A stretch of 64,000 bases of DNA from Blautia sp. (GTDB taxonomy: Bacteria; Bacillota; Clostridia; Lachnospirales; Lachnospiraceae). Below are positions 44,980 to 53,207 of the stretch, piece by piece (the stretch's first letter is position 1; every line of letters starts with the position of its first letter). The notes under the pieces were generated by a model. The model had not been told where the DNA came from. It made no database searches and was given only the letters and a program-made list of their open reading frames with translations. The translations under genes were made by a program, and so were the position numbers. The DNA lies in contig JALEJS010000034.1 of assembly GCA_022769545.1 (NCBI GenBank), positions 62,001 through 126,000 of the forward strand, written 5' to 3'.

Positions 44980-45663
44980 TTATTCTTCCTTCATCTCTGC
45001 CCGGATGGACCGGATGATCGCCTGTCTCTGATTTTCCAGATGCCGGAAGGACAGCTCCTGTGCCTTTTCCACATCCCGCTCCCGAATGGCCCTGCTGAGC
45101 TCCTCATGCTCCCGGATCAGCTGATTTCTGGTGTCTTCCTCCTTCAGGTACTCCACGCGGTAGCGGTACATCTGCTCTCTCAGATTGCTGAGCACCTGAT
45201 ACAGTCTGGCATTGTCCGCTGCCTGATAGATAATTTCGTGGAACTCCACATCGGCCTCTGCGATACGCACCAGATTCCCCTCTGCCATCACTCTCTCGAA
45301 GTCCTTTTCCGCACGGCGCATCTTAAGCATCTGCTCCTCTGTCATCCGCTTGCACGCCTTCTCAATGGCCATGCTTTCCAGCGCGATCCGAACCTCCAGG
45401 ACATCGTTCAGATCCTTCTCCGTGATGTTCGCCACCTGGGCACCGCGGCGGGGAATCATCACCACCAGCCCCTCCAGTTCCAGCTTCCGCATCGCCTCCC
45501 GAATGGGGGTCCGGCTGACACCCAGCTTATCCGCAAGCGCTATTTCCATCAGCCGTTCGCCCGGCTTGAGTTCTCCCTTCAGGATCGCCTGCCGCAGCGT
45601 ATTGAATACCACATCCCGCAGCGGAAGATATTCATTCATCTGTACTGAAAAATCACTTGTCAT
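44980..45663 (-). CDS. GntR-family (FadR/FCD subfamily) regulator
   Basis: 227-residue regulator from MTSDFSVQMNEYLPLRD. Winged-helix HTH with LRQAILKGELKPGERLMEIALADKLGVSRTPIREAMRKLELEGLV; the FCD effector domain follows (RIALESMAIEKA, FHEIIYQAADNARLY and REHEELSRAIRERD) with the histidines of a metal site. The start codon lies inside the last codons of ispE (11-base overlap), so both are made together. GGAGG lies nine bases before it. A TTGTATACAA site near the promoter at 46.6 kb fits the FCD operator pattern. Confidence 0.9.
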   Translation of the reverse strand: MTSDFSVQMNEYLPLRDVVFNTLRQAILKGELKPGERLMEIALADKLGVSRTPIREAMRKLELEGLVVMIPRRGAQVANITEKDLNDVLEVRIALESMAIEKACKRMTEEQMLKMRRAEKDFERVMAEGNLVRIAEADVEFHEIIYQAADNARLYQVLSNLREQMYRYRVEYLKEEDTRNQLIREHEELSRAIRERDVEKAQELSFRHLENQRQAIIRSIRAEMKEE

Positions 45664-46534
45664 TTGTATTTCCTCCATTCCGGTTAAACACCTCTGTCGC
45701 AAACACCGTTTTTGCAAGGCCGCTCTTTCGCAGAGCCTCCGCTGCCTGCTCCAGTTTCCGCGCATTGTCAAAAATTCCAAACACGGTAGGACCGCTTCCG
45801 CTCATCATAGCCTTCAGAGCTCCCTGCGCTTCCATCAGCCGTTCAATCTCCCGGATCACCGGATACCGGGCTGCAATTCCCGGCTCAAATACATTTGCCA
45901 TACCGGAGATCATTTCATACAGATCCCCCTTTTCAATCGCGCCGATCATACCGTCGATATCCGGTCTTTTTTCTATGGCATCGAGCTTCAGATTTTCATA
46001 AGCCATCTTCGTAGATACACTGACTCCCGGTTTTCCCACAAGGATCCCGCACTTCGGCACAGGGGAAAGTCTGGTAAGCCGCTCGCCGATTCCCTCTGCC
46101 AGTGCCGTTCCCCGCATGATACAATAAGGCACATCCGCACCGATCTGCACCGCTCTCTCCATCAGTTCCTCCTCGGAGAGCCCCAGATGGAACAGACGGT
46201 TGATCCCGACAAAGGCCGCTGCCGCATCAGAGCTGCCTCCTGCCATTCCGGCCGCCACAGGAATAAACTTTTCCAGACGCATGGAAACGCCCTCTGAAAT
46301 CTGAAATTCATCCATCAGAAGCTTTGCTGCCCGATACACAAGATTTCTTTCATCCGACGGAATGTAGGGCAGATTTACCCACAGGGAAATTCCCTGGGTC
46401 TCCTTCTTCTGAATATCCAGCACGTCATACATGGATATCGTCTGCATGATCATCCGCACGTCATGATATCCGTCTTCTCTCTTTCCCAGTATATCCAGTC
46501 CCAGGTTAATTTTAGCCAGTGCTCGTAATCGCAT
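45653..46534 (-). CDS. ispE: 4-diphosphocytidyl-2-C-methyl-D-erythritol kinase
   Basis: Phosphorylates CDP-methylerythritol in the MEP isoprenoid pathway. 293 residues, GHMP kinase fold. The N-terminal ALAKINLGLDILGKREDGYHD and the ATP loop PVAAGMAGGSSDAAAA are diagnostic; MSGSGPTVFGIF is motif III. It has a promoter at 46645-46673 and ends inside the gntR start region. Essential gene paired with a regulator, an arrangement I infer to be conserved in relatives. Confidence 0.97.
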   Translation of the reverse strand: MRLRALAKINLGLDILGKREDGYHDVRMIMQTISMYDVLDIQKKETQGISLWVNLPYIPSDERNLVYRAAKLLMDEFQISEGVSMRLEKFIPVAAGMAGGSSDAAAAFVGINRLFHLGLSEEELMERAVQIGADVPYCIMRGTALAEGIGERLTRLSPVPKCGILVGKPGVSVSTKMAYENLKLDAIEKRPDIDGMIGAIEKGDLYEMISGMANVFEPGIAARYPVIREIERLMEAQGALKAMMSGSGPTVFGIFDNARKLEQAAEALRKSGLAKTVFATEVFNRNGGNTNDK

Positions 46535-46623
46535 AATCTCCTCCGGTTCTTTTTGTCAGGTAAGACTGCCTCCTCCCGGTTCCTGCAGTCCTCAGGTCTG
46601 AAGCCATTGTTCATCGTTGTACT

Positions 46624-46633
46624 TTGTATACAA
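46624..46633. promoter_or_regulatory. TTGTATACAA palindrome at the ispE start site, probable GntR operator
   Basis: The perfect 10-bp palindrome TTGTATACAA matches the FCD-type GntR pattern (t-GT-n-AC-a). It lies about 8-15 bases after the predicted start site, a position for repression. Confidence 0.55.
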
Positions 46634-46644
46634 TATTTCTTTCT

Positions 46645-46673
46645 ATTTTACATTACCTTCCTGAAAATTTCAA
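46645..46673 (-). promoter_or_regulatory. Promoter of ispE-gntR
   Basis: TTGAAA (46673-46668) and TAAAAT (46650-46645) on the minus strand with 17 bases between. Confidence 0.7.
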
Positions 46674-46690
46674 GGGGCACCAATTCCGTT

Positions 46691-48241
46691 TTATACTCTT
46701 TTTACCAGCAAAAGCGGCTGTCCCTGATGAATTTCCTCCCCCGGCAGATGATTCAGCGCACAGATGTCTTCCACGGTGGAATAAAACTGCTTCGCAATAT
46801 CCCAAAGGGTATCCTGCGGTTTTACAATATAGACGGTAATCCCCGGCATCATCTGAATTTTTTTCATATCCAGCGGGTATTCTTCGATTCTTTCAATGAT
46901 CTTTTCCTTCATCCGCTGCACCACCAGTACACCGATTCCTGCCACTGCCCTGATCTCGATGGTATTGCTCTCTGCCATGGTAGCGGAAAGCTGCTCCAGA
47001 CGCGTATCCAGAAAATACACACTGTGTTCATCCATACCCGCAGCCTCCACCACATGAGAGAACGGAATCATCGCCTCCATGGAATAGAACGGCATATCGT
47101 CATCCTCCACCAGATACAGGATTTTCAGGCAGACCACTCCCTCTGCCAGAATGCCTTTTTCCACCATCCTGGTCTGATCGATCTTGATTTTTCCCTGACT
47201 GTAACAGAGCTGCAGCACCTTTCCCTGCGTCTGCTTCACCTCCACCCGGTCCGTCACTCTGCATCTGGACTCATTGTGGATCAGAAGGCTTTCCAGAATT
47301 TCCTCCCTCCCCACACAATTACATTCTCTGGATGGGGTATATACATCGGTGACAATCCGGCAGGACCGCTCTTCATACAGACGGATATCCATTTCCAGAA
47401 CCACATCTACCGTCAGAATCCGTTCCTCCCCGTCTTCATCCGGCTTCACTTCAATGCTTCTGTGAACCACCGCCGTCTGAATATTGGGAATCATTGTCTC
47501 CCTGCTTTCTGTGCATTCCAGTTCCCGACTGAAGGGCAGGGAATATTCCAGCCACTGCACCGGATTTTCACCGTCATCCCCCTCATACAGAGCAAACACG
47601 AAAATCTCTCCCCGTGCGCGGATTTCCTTATTTCCCGGACGAAGCTCCAGTCCCCGGATTTCTGTCACATACCAGAGCAGCTCCGAAATGTTTGGCCGGT
47701 TAGAGTTCAGTACAATCTCGTCCTTGATCCGCATGGTATCTTTTTTATGTACCTCCAGACTCATCAGCCGCAGGTCCTTCTTGCGCACAGAGAATCCTTC
47801 TTTTTCTGCCTCCACCGGAAGCTGGATTCCTGTCCGCTCATCCACAGAGGCATAAAAAGTCACCACTGCCTTCACATTCAGCTTCCGGGAATGGATCACA
47901 TGAATGCTGATATCTTCAATTTCCCACTTCAGACACATTTTATCCCCGTTTACAATGCCATCCAGGTTCATCCTTTCCTCAAAAGGCAGACGGACTGCCA
48001 GACTGTATATCTTCCGGTCTTCTTCTCCTACATACAGGATATCCGTTTCCAGATTCCCCCTCAGAAAAGCATGCCCGTCATTCAGGCGGACCTCCTCCAT
48101 GGATACATCGCCCTTACTCTGAATCACCCTTCCCACATCCGGCTTCACATCCGGTACATTGGCATCCTCATCGAAGGTAACCTGGCTCATGGCCTTGCTT
48201 TTGGTACGAAGCATCTGAATACTTTCTTTTTTTAATTCCAA
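46691..48241 (-). CDS. SPOCS (DUF3794) domains plus LysM, spore-coat-associated
   Basis: 516-residue protein. Two or three DUF3794/SPOCS-type beta domains fill residues 1-450 (DEDANVPDVKPDVGRVIQSKGDV and RGNLETDILYVGEED are seen), followed by a C-terminal LysM (VYIVKPQDTLWDIAKQFYSTVEDICALN). The SPOCS domain occurs in SpoVID and CotE-interacting proteins, so a spore envelope role is likely. The gene is followed by ispE after about 156 bases that hold a promoter, and is preceded by a PrcB-like lipoprotein after 24 bases. Confidence 0.9.
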   Translation of the reverse strand: MELKKESIQMLRTKSKAMSQVTFDEDANVPDVKPDVGRVIQSKGDVSMEEVRLNDGHAFLRGNLETDILYVGEEDRKIYSLAVRLPFEERMNLDGIVNGDKMCLKWEIEDISIHVIHSRKLNVKAVVTFYASVDERTGIQLPVEAEKEGFSVRKKDLRLMSLEVHKKDTMRIKDEIVLNSNRPNISELLWYVTEIRGLELRPGNKEIRARGEIFVFALYEGDDGENPVQWLEYSLPFSRELECTESRETMIPNIQTAVVHRSIEVKPDEDGEERILTVDVVLEMDIRLYEERSCRIVTDVYTPSRECNCVGREEILESLLIHNESRCRVTDRVEVKQTQGKVLQLCYSQGKIKIDQTRMVEKGILAEGVVCLKILYLVEDDDMPFYSMEAMIPFSHVVEAAGMDEHSVYFLDTRLEQLSATMAESNTIEIRAVAGIGVLVVQRMKEKIIERIEEYPLDMKKIQMMPGITVYIVKPQDTLWDIAKQFYSTVEDICALNHLPGEEIHQGQPLLLVKRV

Positions 48242-48265
48242 AGTTCTGCCCTCCTGATTCCTATT

Positions 48266-48670
48266 CTACAAAAAATTTACCGGATCTCTGCAGTATTCCA
48301 GTTTTACCACAATATAAGGATATGACGGAACCCCCAGCTGTTCCGATTCCTGAGGTCCCAGAAGCTGTGTTTTAAAAAATATCCCGTTGGAGGAGCGGCT
48401 CAGCTCCTCTACGGAAATGCTGTATCCGCCGGACATCTGACACCCATATCCCCTTACCAGATACAAAAGCTTTCCGTCCTGATAGGTCATCCGAAATTCC
48501 TTATCTTTTTTTTCATCGATCAGCGTCTGCAGCGCCTTTGGTATTTTTTCCTCTTCCACGATCTGATATTTCACCTCTGTACGTGGTTCTTCCTCAATGC
48601 GGATCAGCCGGCACCCGCCTAGCATCAGGACAGTCAGCCCCAGCCACAACAGAAAAACAGATTTTTTCAC
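48266..48670 (-). CDS. Small lipoprotein with PrcB-like C-terminal domain
   Basis: 134 residues starting with GTG (KKSVFLLWLGLTVLMLGGC), lipobox MLGGC. The C-terminal 75 residues resemble the PrcB_C domain: LVRGYGCQMSGGYSISVEEL followed by PYIVVKLEYCRDPVNF. PrcB of Treponema is a component of a surface protease complex, but such domains are common as small secreted lipoproteins in Clostridia. GGAG lies before the GTG. Co-transcribed with the SPOCS-LysM gene. Confidence 0.75.
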   Translation of the reverse strand: MKKSVFLLWLGLTVLMLGGCRLIRIEEEPRTEVKYQIVEEEKIPKALQTLIDEKKDKEFRMTYQDGKLLYLVRGYGCQMSGGYSISVEELSRSSNGIFFKTQLLGPQESEQLGVPSYPYIVVKLEYCRDPVNFL

Positions 48671-48763
48671 GGCGCAACTCCGATTCCCTGCTTTTGCTGC
48701 TGCTCATTTCATGCACAGCAGCCTGCTCTCTCTCCCTATTCTATGACCTGATTAAAAGATTTA

Positions 48764-48792
48764 TTGCAAGAATTTCAAAAAACTTTTATAAT
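48764..48792 (+). promoter_or_regulatory. Promoter of plsC
   Basis: TTGCAA (48764-48769) and a perfect TATAAT (48787-48792) with 17 bases between. Start near 48799. Confidence 0.75.
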
Positions 48793-48844
48793 GAACTTCA
48801 AATGATACGGAAATCAAAACACAATAACAGAAAGGATAGATTAT

Positions 48845-49585
48845 ATGATACGTTTCATTGTTATCTGCATTCTTCTATTTGGATATCTGATCCTGACTCT
48901 CCCGGTTCTTGCCATCGAGTGGATCATCGGAAAATTTTCTCCCATGACAAAGGATGTCAGTTCCCTGCATCTGGTCCAGGCAACCTTCCGGCTGATGCTC
49001 CGGGTCACCGGCGTAAAGCTCACCGTGATCGGCGAAGAGAATGTACCAAAAGACCAGCCGGTTTTATATATCGGCAACCACCGAAGCTATTTCGATATCC
49101 TTCTCACCTACTCCCGCTGTCCCATCCGCACCGGGTATATTGCCAAAAAGGAAATGGAGAAATGGCCGGTCCTGTCCATCTGGATGAAGTATCTCCACTG
49201 CCTGTTCCTGGACCGTAACGATATCAAACAGGGACTTCGCACCATACTGACTGCCATTGAAAAAATAAAATCCGGCATCTCTATCTGCATCTTTCCGGAA
49301 GGAACCCGAAACAAAGCAGAAAGTGAGCTGGATATGCTTCCCTTCCATGAGGGCAGCTTTAAGATTGCCACAAAATCCGGATGTCCCATCATCCCGATTT
49401 CCATGAACAATACCGCAGAAATGTTTGAGGCACATTTCCCCAGAATCCGTCCTGTCCATGTCATTCTGGAATATGGTGCTCCCATTTATCCGGATCAGCT
49501 AGATAAAGAACAGAAAAAGCATCTCGGAAGCTATGTACAGAACATCATTCTGGAAACCCTGAAGAAAAATCAGGAGCTTTTATAA
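48845..49585 (+). CDS. plsC: 1-acyl-sn-glycerol-3-phosphate acyltransferase
   Basis: 246 residues, membrane phospholipid enzyme that acylates lysophosphatidic acid to phosphatidic acid. N-terminal helix (FIVICILLFGYLILTLPVLAIEW), the catalytic HX4D box in NHRSYFDILL, and FPEGTRNKAE are the PlsC motifs. AAAGGAT lies eight bases before the ATG. It is transcribed alone, divergent from the PrcB-like gene. Confidence 0.94.
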   Translation: MIRFIVICILLFGYLILTLPVLAIEWIIGKFSPMTKDVSSLHLVQATFRLMLRVTGVKLTVIGEENVPKDQPVLYIGNHRSYFDILLTYSRCPIRTGYIAKKEMEKWPVLSIWMKYLHCLFLDRNDIKQGLRTILTAIEKIKSGISICIFPEGTRNKAESELDMLPFHEGSFKIATKSGCPIIPISMNNTAEMFEAHFPRIRPVHVILEYGAPIYPDQLDKEQKKHLGSYVQNIILETLKKNQELL

Positions 49586-49642
49586 ATCCCCGCTGATACC
49601 GCAGACCTTCTGCCCGGATATTTCATCCGCCCCGTCGGTGCT

Positions 49643-50161
49643 TCACGGCACCAGCAGCACCGCGGCGATGATCCCGGCAAGGTTCGCCAGAATCGCTCCG
49701 ACAAGCGTATACCGGGTTTTTTCGATTTTTGCGGAACCGAAATATACGCTCATGCAGTAGAATACACTTTCTGTTGAGCTTAAGATCATTGCCGCCATAA
49801 TCCCCATTCTGGAATCTGCTCCGAATTCTTTGAATACATCCAGGAGCAGACCGGTAGCCGCACTGGAAGAAAAAAGCCGCACCAGCGACAGCGGAACCAG
49901 CGGTGCCGGAAATCCGATCCGGCCGGTAACATTTCCCAGTACTCCCGCCAGAAAATCCAGAAAACCGGAGGCTCTCAGAATTCCTACGGCCGTCATAAGA
50001 CCGATCAGCGTCGGGCAGATTCCCGCCGCTGTTTTCAGGCCTTCCCTTGCTCCTTCCAGAAAGTCGCCGTAGATATTCCTTCCGGACCAGAGGCCGCTTC
50101 CAAGTACATACAGAAACAAAAAAGGTATCATAAGATCCGACAGATAAGTGAGCAGTTTCAT
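49643..50161 (-). CDS. spmB: Spore maturation protein B
   Basis: 172-residue membrane protein of the SpmB type (nucleoside-recognition/Gate domain). It starts MKLLTYLSDLMIPFLFLYV and shows FLEGAREGLKTAAGICPTLIGLM and STESVFYCMSVYFGSAKIEKTRYTL. SpmA and SpmB are needed for core dehydration in Bacillus and are normally adjacent. Here spmA is at 58335-58913, with 8.2 kb between, in the normal order. GGAG lies nine bases before the ATG. Confidence 0.92.
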   Translation of the reverse strand: MKLLTYLSDLMIPFLFLYVLGSGLWSGRNIYGDFLEGAREGLKTAAGICPTLIGLMTAVGILRASGFLDFLAGVLGNVTGRIGFPAPLVPLSLVRLFSSSAATGLLLDVFKEFGADSRMGIMAAMILSSTESVFYCMSVYFGSAKIEKTRYTLVGAILANLAGIIAAVLLVP

Positions 50162-50227
50162 TGGGAACTCTCCGCTGTCTTCTTATGATACCTTATGTTT
50201 TTTCTTTCGCTCCAATACCAGAACGTA

Positions 50228-52066
50228 TCAGAATTTTTTCAGCAGCCACAGAAAATCATGACCGGGAAGGCTGATCCGGGGCAGCTCCTGCGTTTCACCG
50301 GTAAGCATGTTCCGGTAGGTTCCTTCCTCATTCAGCGTAATGTTTCTGTCCAGATCATGGAAATTAAAGATGCCGATCATCTGACAGCCATCCTTATATC
50401 TTCCGATCACCAGAACGGAAGGATCCTGTACGTCAATCGTCCAGGTATCTGCATCTGCATCAAATACGTTCTGTTCCTTCCGGATCGTTTCCAGTTCCCG
50501 CAGTCCCCGGAACACTTTCCCGGGCACCGTGGACACGTCCGAAGCTTTTTCGGCTGCTTCCCACCGGAAAGTACCCCGGTGAACATATCTGGAGTCAACC
50601 GCCTTTGCCGGATTCTCCCGATAGGTATAATCATTCAGCTGTGCCACCTCATCTCCGCTGTACAGCATGGGAATCCCCGACTGCGTCAGCATATACGCAT
50701 GCAGCATGAGATCGTACCGGATTGCTGCTTCCAGCTTCTGTGCATCCTTTTCCTGCTGTGCGCTTTCAATTCCGCACATGGATGCCGTAGTTCCGCAGAA
50801 ACGGGCATCACCGAGACGGGGATCGTCGTTATAGAGCTCGCCTCTGCTGACGCTTCCTTCTTCTCTGCCGGTAAAGAACGCATTGAGAAATCTTTTATGG
50901 GAAACCTCTTCCATTCCCCAGCTCCGCAGCGTACCATAGTCCAGCCCCCAGCCGATATCGTCATGGCAGCGCAGATAATTCAGGAACGTATATTCCTTCG
51001 GAAGACGGTTCACAATATCCATCTGCTGACGCAGAAGGCGAATGTCCCTGGTCGCAACAGAATTCCAGGTCGTTGCCATGGTCGTAACATTGTAGAGCAT
51101 GTGACATTCCGGTTTTTCCACTGTTCCGAAATAGGGTGCCACCTTCTCCGGTTCCATCACCACCTCACCCAGAAGGACCACCCCGGGACAAACGATCTCT
51201 CCGATCATCCGCATCATCCGCACAATGGTATGAACCTGCGGAAGATTCCGGCACTGTGTTCCCAGCTCTTTCCAGATATAGGGAACCGCATCAATGCGGA
51301 TGATATCCATGCCCTGATTTGCCAGATACAGGAAATTGTACATCATTTCGTTGAACACACGGGGATTGCGGTAATTCAGGTCCCACTGGTACGGATAAAA
51401 TGTGGTCATGACATGATGACCGATTTCCGGAAGATATGTAAAGTTTCCCGGCGCCGTCGTGGGAAACACCTGTGGAACGGTCGCTTCATACTGTGCCGGA
51501 ATATCATAATTATCATAGAAGAAATAACGGCTCATATACTCACCGTCACCCTGTCTTGCCTTCACCGCCCACTCATGATCCTCTGAGGTATGATTCATGA
51601 CAAAGTCCATGCAAAGATTCATATTCCTGTCATGACACTCCTCTGCCAGATCCGCCAGATCCTCCATGGTGCCAAGGTCCGGACGGACTTTGCGAAAATC
51701 GGCAACCGCATAACCTCCGTCGGATCTGCCCTCCGGAGAATCCAGAAACGGCATGAGATGAATGGTATTCACCTGACAGCTCTGCAGATAATCCAGCTTT
51801 GACTTTACGCCGTTTATCGTACCGGCAAAGTTATCGATGTAGAGCATCATTCCAAGCATATTTCTGTCTTTAAACCATCCCGGCCGGGCCTCTCTTTGTT
51901 CATCCAGCCGTTTCAGCTTCGGGTTTCGGACCCGGTCATATTCTTTCAGACGGTCACACAGTTCTGCAAACATATCTCCGTTGTTATAAAGTTCCATGTA
52001 CAGCCAACGCAGTTCATCGTGGTGGCGCTGCATTCTCTGTTCAAATAAACCTTCTTTTTTCGACAT
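50228..52066 (-). CDS. Amylosucrase-like GH13 alpha-glucan enzyme
   Basis: 612 residues. The layout follows amylosucrase: a helical N-domain (RLKEYDRVRNPKLKRLDEQR), then the barrel with HLMPFLDSPEGRSDGGYAVADFR, DFVMNHTSEDHEW, RIDAVPYIWK (nucleophile Asp), LLGEVVM (Glu) and CHDDIGW (third Asp), and a C-terminal beta domain. The three acids match D286, E328 and D393 of the Neisseria enzyme. It would either make alpha-glucan from sucrose or split it. The ATG has AGGAG at five bases. It follows a LacI regulator in a locus with a GH32 gene 7 kb away. Confidence 0.88.
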   Translation of the reverse strand: MSKKEGLFEQRMQRHHDELRWLYMELYNNGDMFAELCDRLKEYDRVRNPKLKRLDEQREARPGWFKDRNMLGMMLYIDNFAGTINGVKSKLDYLQSCQVNTIHLMPFLDSPEGRSDGGYAVADFRKVRPDLGTMEDLADLAEECHDRNMNLCMDFVMNHTSEDHEWAVKARQGDGEYMSRYFFYDNYDIPAQYEATVPQVFPTTAPGNFTYLPEIGHHVMTTFYPYQWDLNYRNPRVFNEMMYNFLYLANQGMDIIRIDAVPYIWKELGTQCRNLPQVHTIVRMMRMIGEIVCPGVVLLGEVVMEPEKVAPYFGTVEKPECHMLYNVTTMATTWNSVATRDIRLLRQQMDIVNRLPKEYTFLNYLRCHDDIGWGLDYGTLRSWGMEEVSHKRFLNAFFTGREEGSVSRGELYNDDPRLGDARFCGTTASMCGIESAQQEKDAQKLEAAIRYDLMLHAYMLTQSGIPMLYSGDEVAQLNDYTYRENPAKAVDSRYVHRGTFRWEAAEKASDVSTVPGKVFRGLRELETIRKEQNVFDADADTWTIDVQDPSVLVIGRYKDGCQMIGIFNFHDLDRNITLNEEGTYRNMLTGETQELPRISLPGHDFLWLLKKF

Positions 52067-52122
52067 ACGAGCTCCTTCTGACTTCTGTCAGCCTGTGATT
52101 TTATTTCATGGTATTTTTACGT

Positions 52123-53109
52123 TTATTTCCTCGTGGATTCCTTTTCAATCACTGAATATCCCAGCATCCGTTCTCTCGGACTGTCCGTTCCGTTCTCCAG
52201 CTTGCTCATGAGCATGGAAGCTGCAAGTCTTCCGCTCTCCTCATAGGAAAACCGGACGGTGGTAAGCGTAGGTGACATTACGCCGGACAGAACGGAATCT
52301 CCAAATCCGGCCAGCATGATCTCACCCGGCACATCAATTCCTTTTTCCTTCAGATACTGTCTGGCTCCGGCTGCCATGGAGTCCGTAGCACAGATGATGG
52401 CATCCAGATCCGGGAATTTTTCCAGAAGCTGTCCGGCCATCGCATAGCCTGACAGCACATTGAATTCCGCCACTACATACTGACCGCACAAGGCATCCAT
52501 ACCGTTTTCCCGGAGCGCATCACAAAATCCCTCAAACCTTCCTGCTCCGGCAGCCTTGTCCTGAAGGGTCGCGCTGATAAATCCGGGATTTTTGCTGCCC
52601 CTTTTCAGAACCAGTCCGGTGAGATCCCGTGCCGCATGATAGTCATCGTGATAGATGCAGTTTGTGTCGGCCAGCCGCTGCCCGACCAGAATCACCGGCA
52701 CCTGAAGATTGTTCAGAAGCTTTCGGTGTTCCGGTGTGAATACCGTCGCCAGAAAAATGATGCCGTCCACCTGTTTTTTGTTGAACACAGACAGATACTC
52801 CAGCTCCTTGAGCGGATTGTTCTGCGTATCCGCCATAAGCATTTTGTATCCATGCTCTTCCAGAACAGAGGAAATTCCGGAAACCACACTTCCCATGGAT
52901 GCCGAATTGATTTTCGGAAGAATTACCCCGATCAGCTTCGTCTTCTTCGTCCGCAGTGTCTGTGCCTGAAGAGAGGGACGGTATCCGGTTCTTTCCACGA
53001 CCACACGGATTGCCTCTTTCTTCTCCTCCGACAAATATCCGTTGTTAAAATATCTGGATACAGCCGCATTGGAGACCCCGGCCTGCCGGGCTATTTCCGC
53101 AATGTTCAT
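52123..53109 (-). CDS. LacI-family regulator of the GH13 locus
   Basis: 328 residues from MNIAEIARQAGVSNAAVSRYFNNG, a LacI helix-turn-helix with hinge. The effector domain has GVILPKINSASMGSVVSG and AIICATDSMAAGARQYLKEKG. GGGAGGACAAAGG precedes the ATG. A near-perfect promoter is at 53143-53171 and an 18-bp TGTGAAA/TTTCACA operator straddles the start site, so it probably represses itself and the GH13 gene 56 bases downstream. Confidence 0.92.
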   Translation of the reverse strand: MNIAEIARQAGVSNAAVSRYFNNGYLSEEKKEAIRVVVERTGYRPSLQAQTLRTKKTKLIGVILPKINSASMGSVVSGISSVLEEHGYKMLMADTQNNPLKELEYLSVFNKKQVDGIIFLATVFTPEHRKLLNNLQVPVILVGQRLADTNCIYHDDYHAARDLTGLVLKRGSKNPGFISATLQDKAAGAGRFEGFCDALRENGMDALCGQYVVAEFNVLSGYAMAGQLLEKFPDLDAIICATDSMAAGARQYLKEKGIDVPGEIMLAGFGDSVLSGVMSPTLTTVRFSYEESGRLAASMLMSKLENGTDSPRERMLGYSVIEKESTRK

Positions 53110-53125
53110 CCTTTGTCCTCCCTTT

Positions 53126-53143
53126 TGTGAAATCCTTTTCACA
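53126..53143. promoter_or_regulatory. LacI-type operator at the lacI promoter
   Basis: TGTGAAA-TCCT-TTTCACA is a perfect 7+4+7 inverted repeat. It covers the predicted start site (near 53136) immediately downstream of the -10. Confidence 0.65.
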
Positions 53144-53171
53144 TCATACCATACAACCGCTTCTCTGTCAA
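53143..53171 (-). promoter_or_regulatory. Promoter of the lacI-GH13 genes
   Basis: A perfect TTGACA (53171-53166) and TATGAT (53148-53143) on the minus strand with 17 bases between. Confidence 0.85.
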
Positions 53172-53207
53172 AATCCAATTCCGCAAAATTCCTCTGAACA
53201 TATGGCT

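Noticed and set aside
46553..48235. 560-codon open frame on the plus strand opposite the SPOCS-LysM gene
   Set aside because: No ribosome site or family features; the SPOCS and LysM domains lie on the minus strand.
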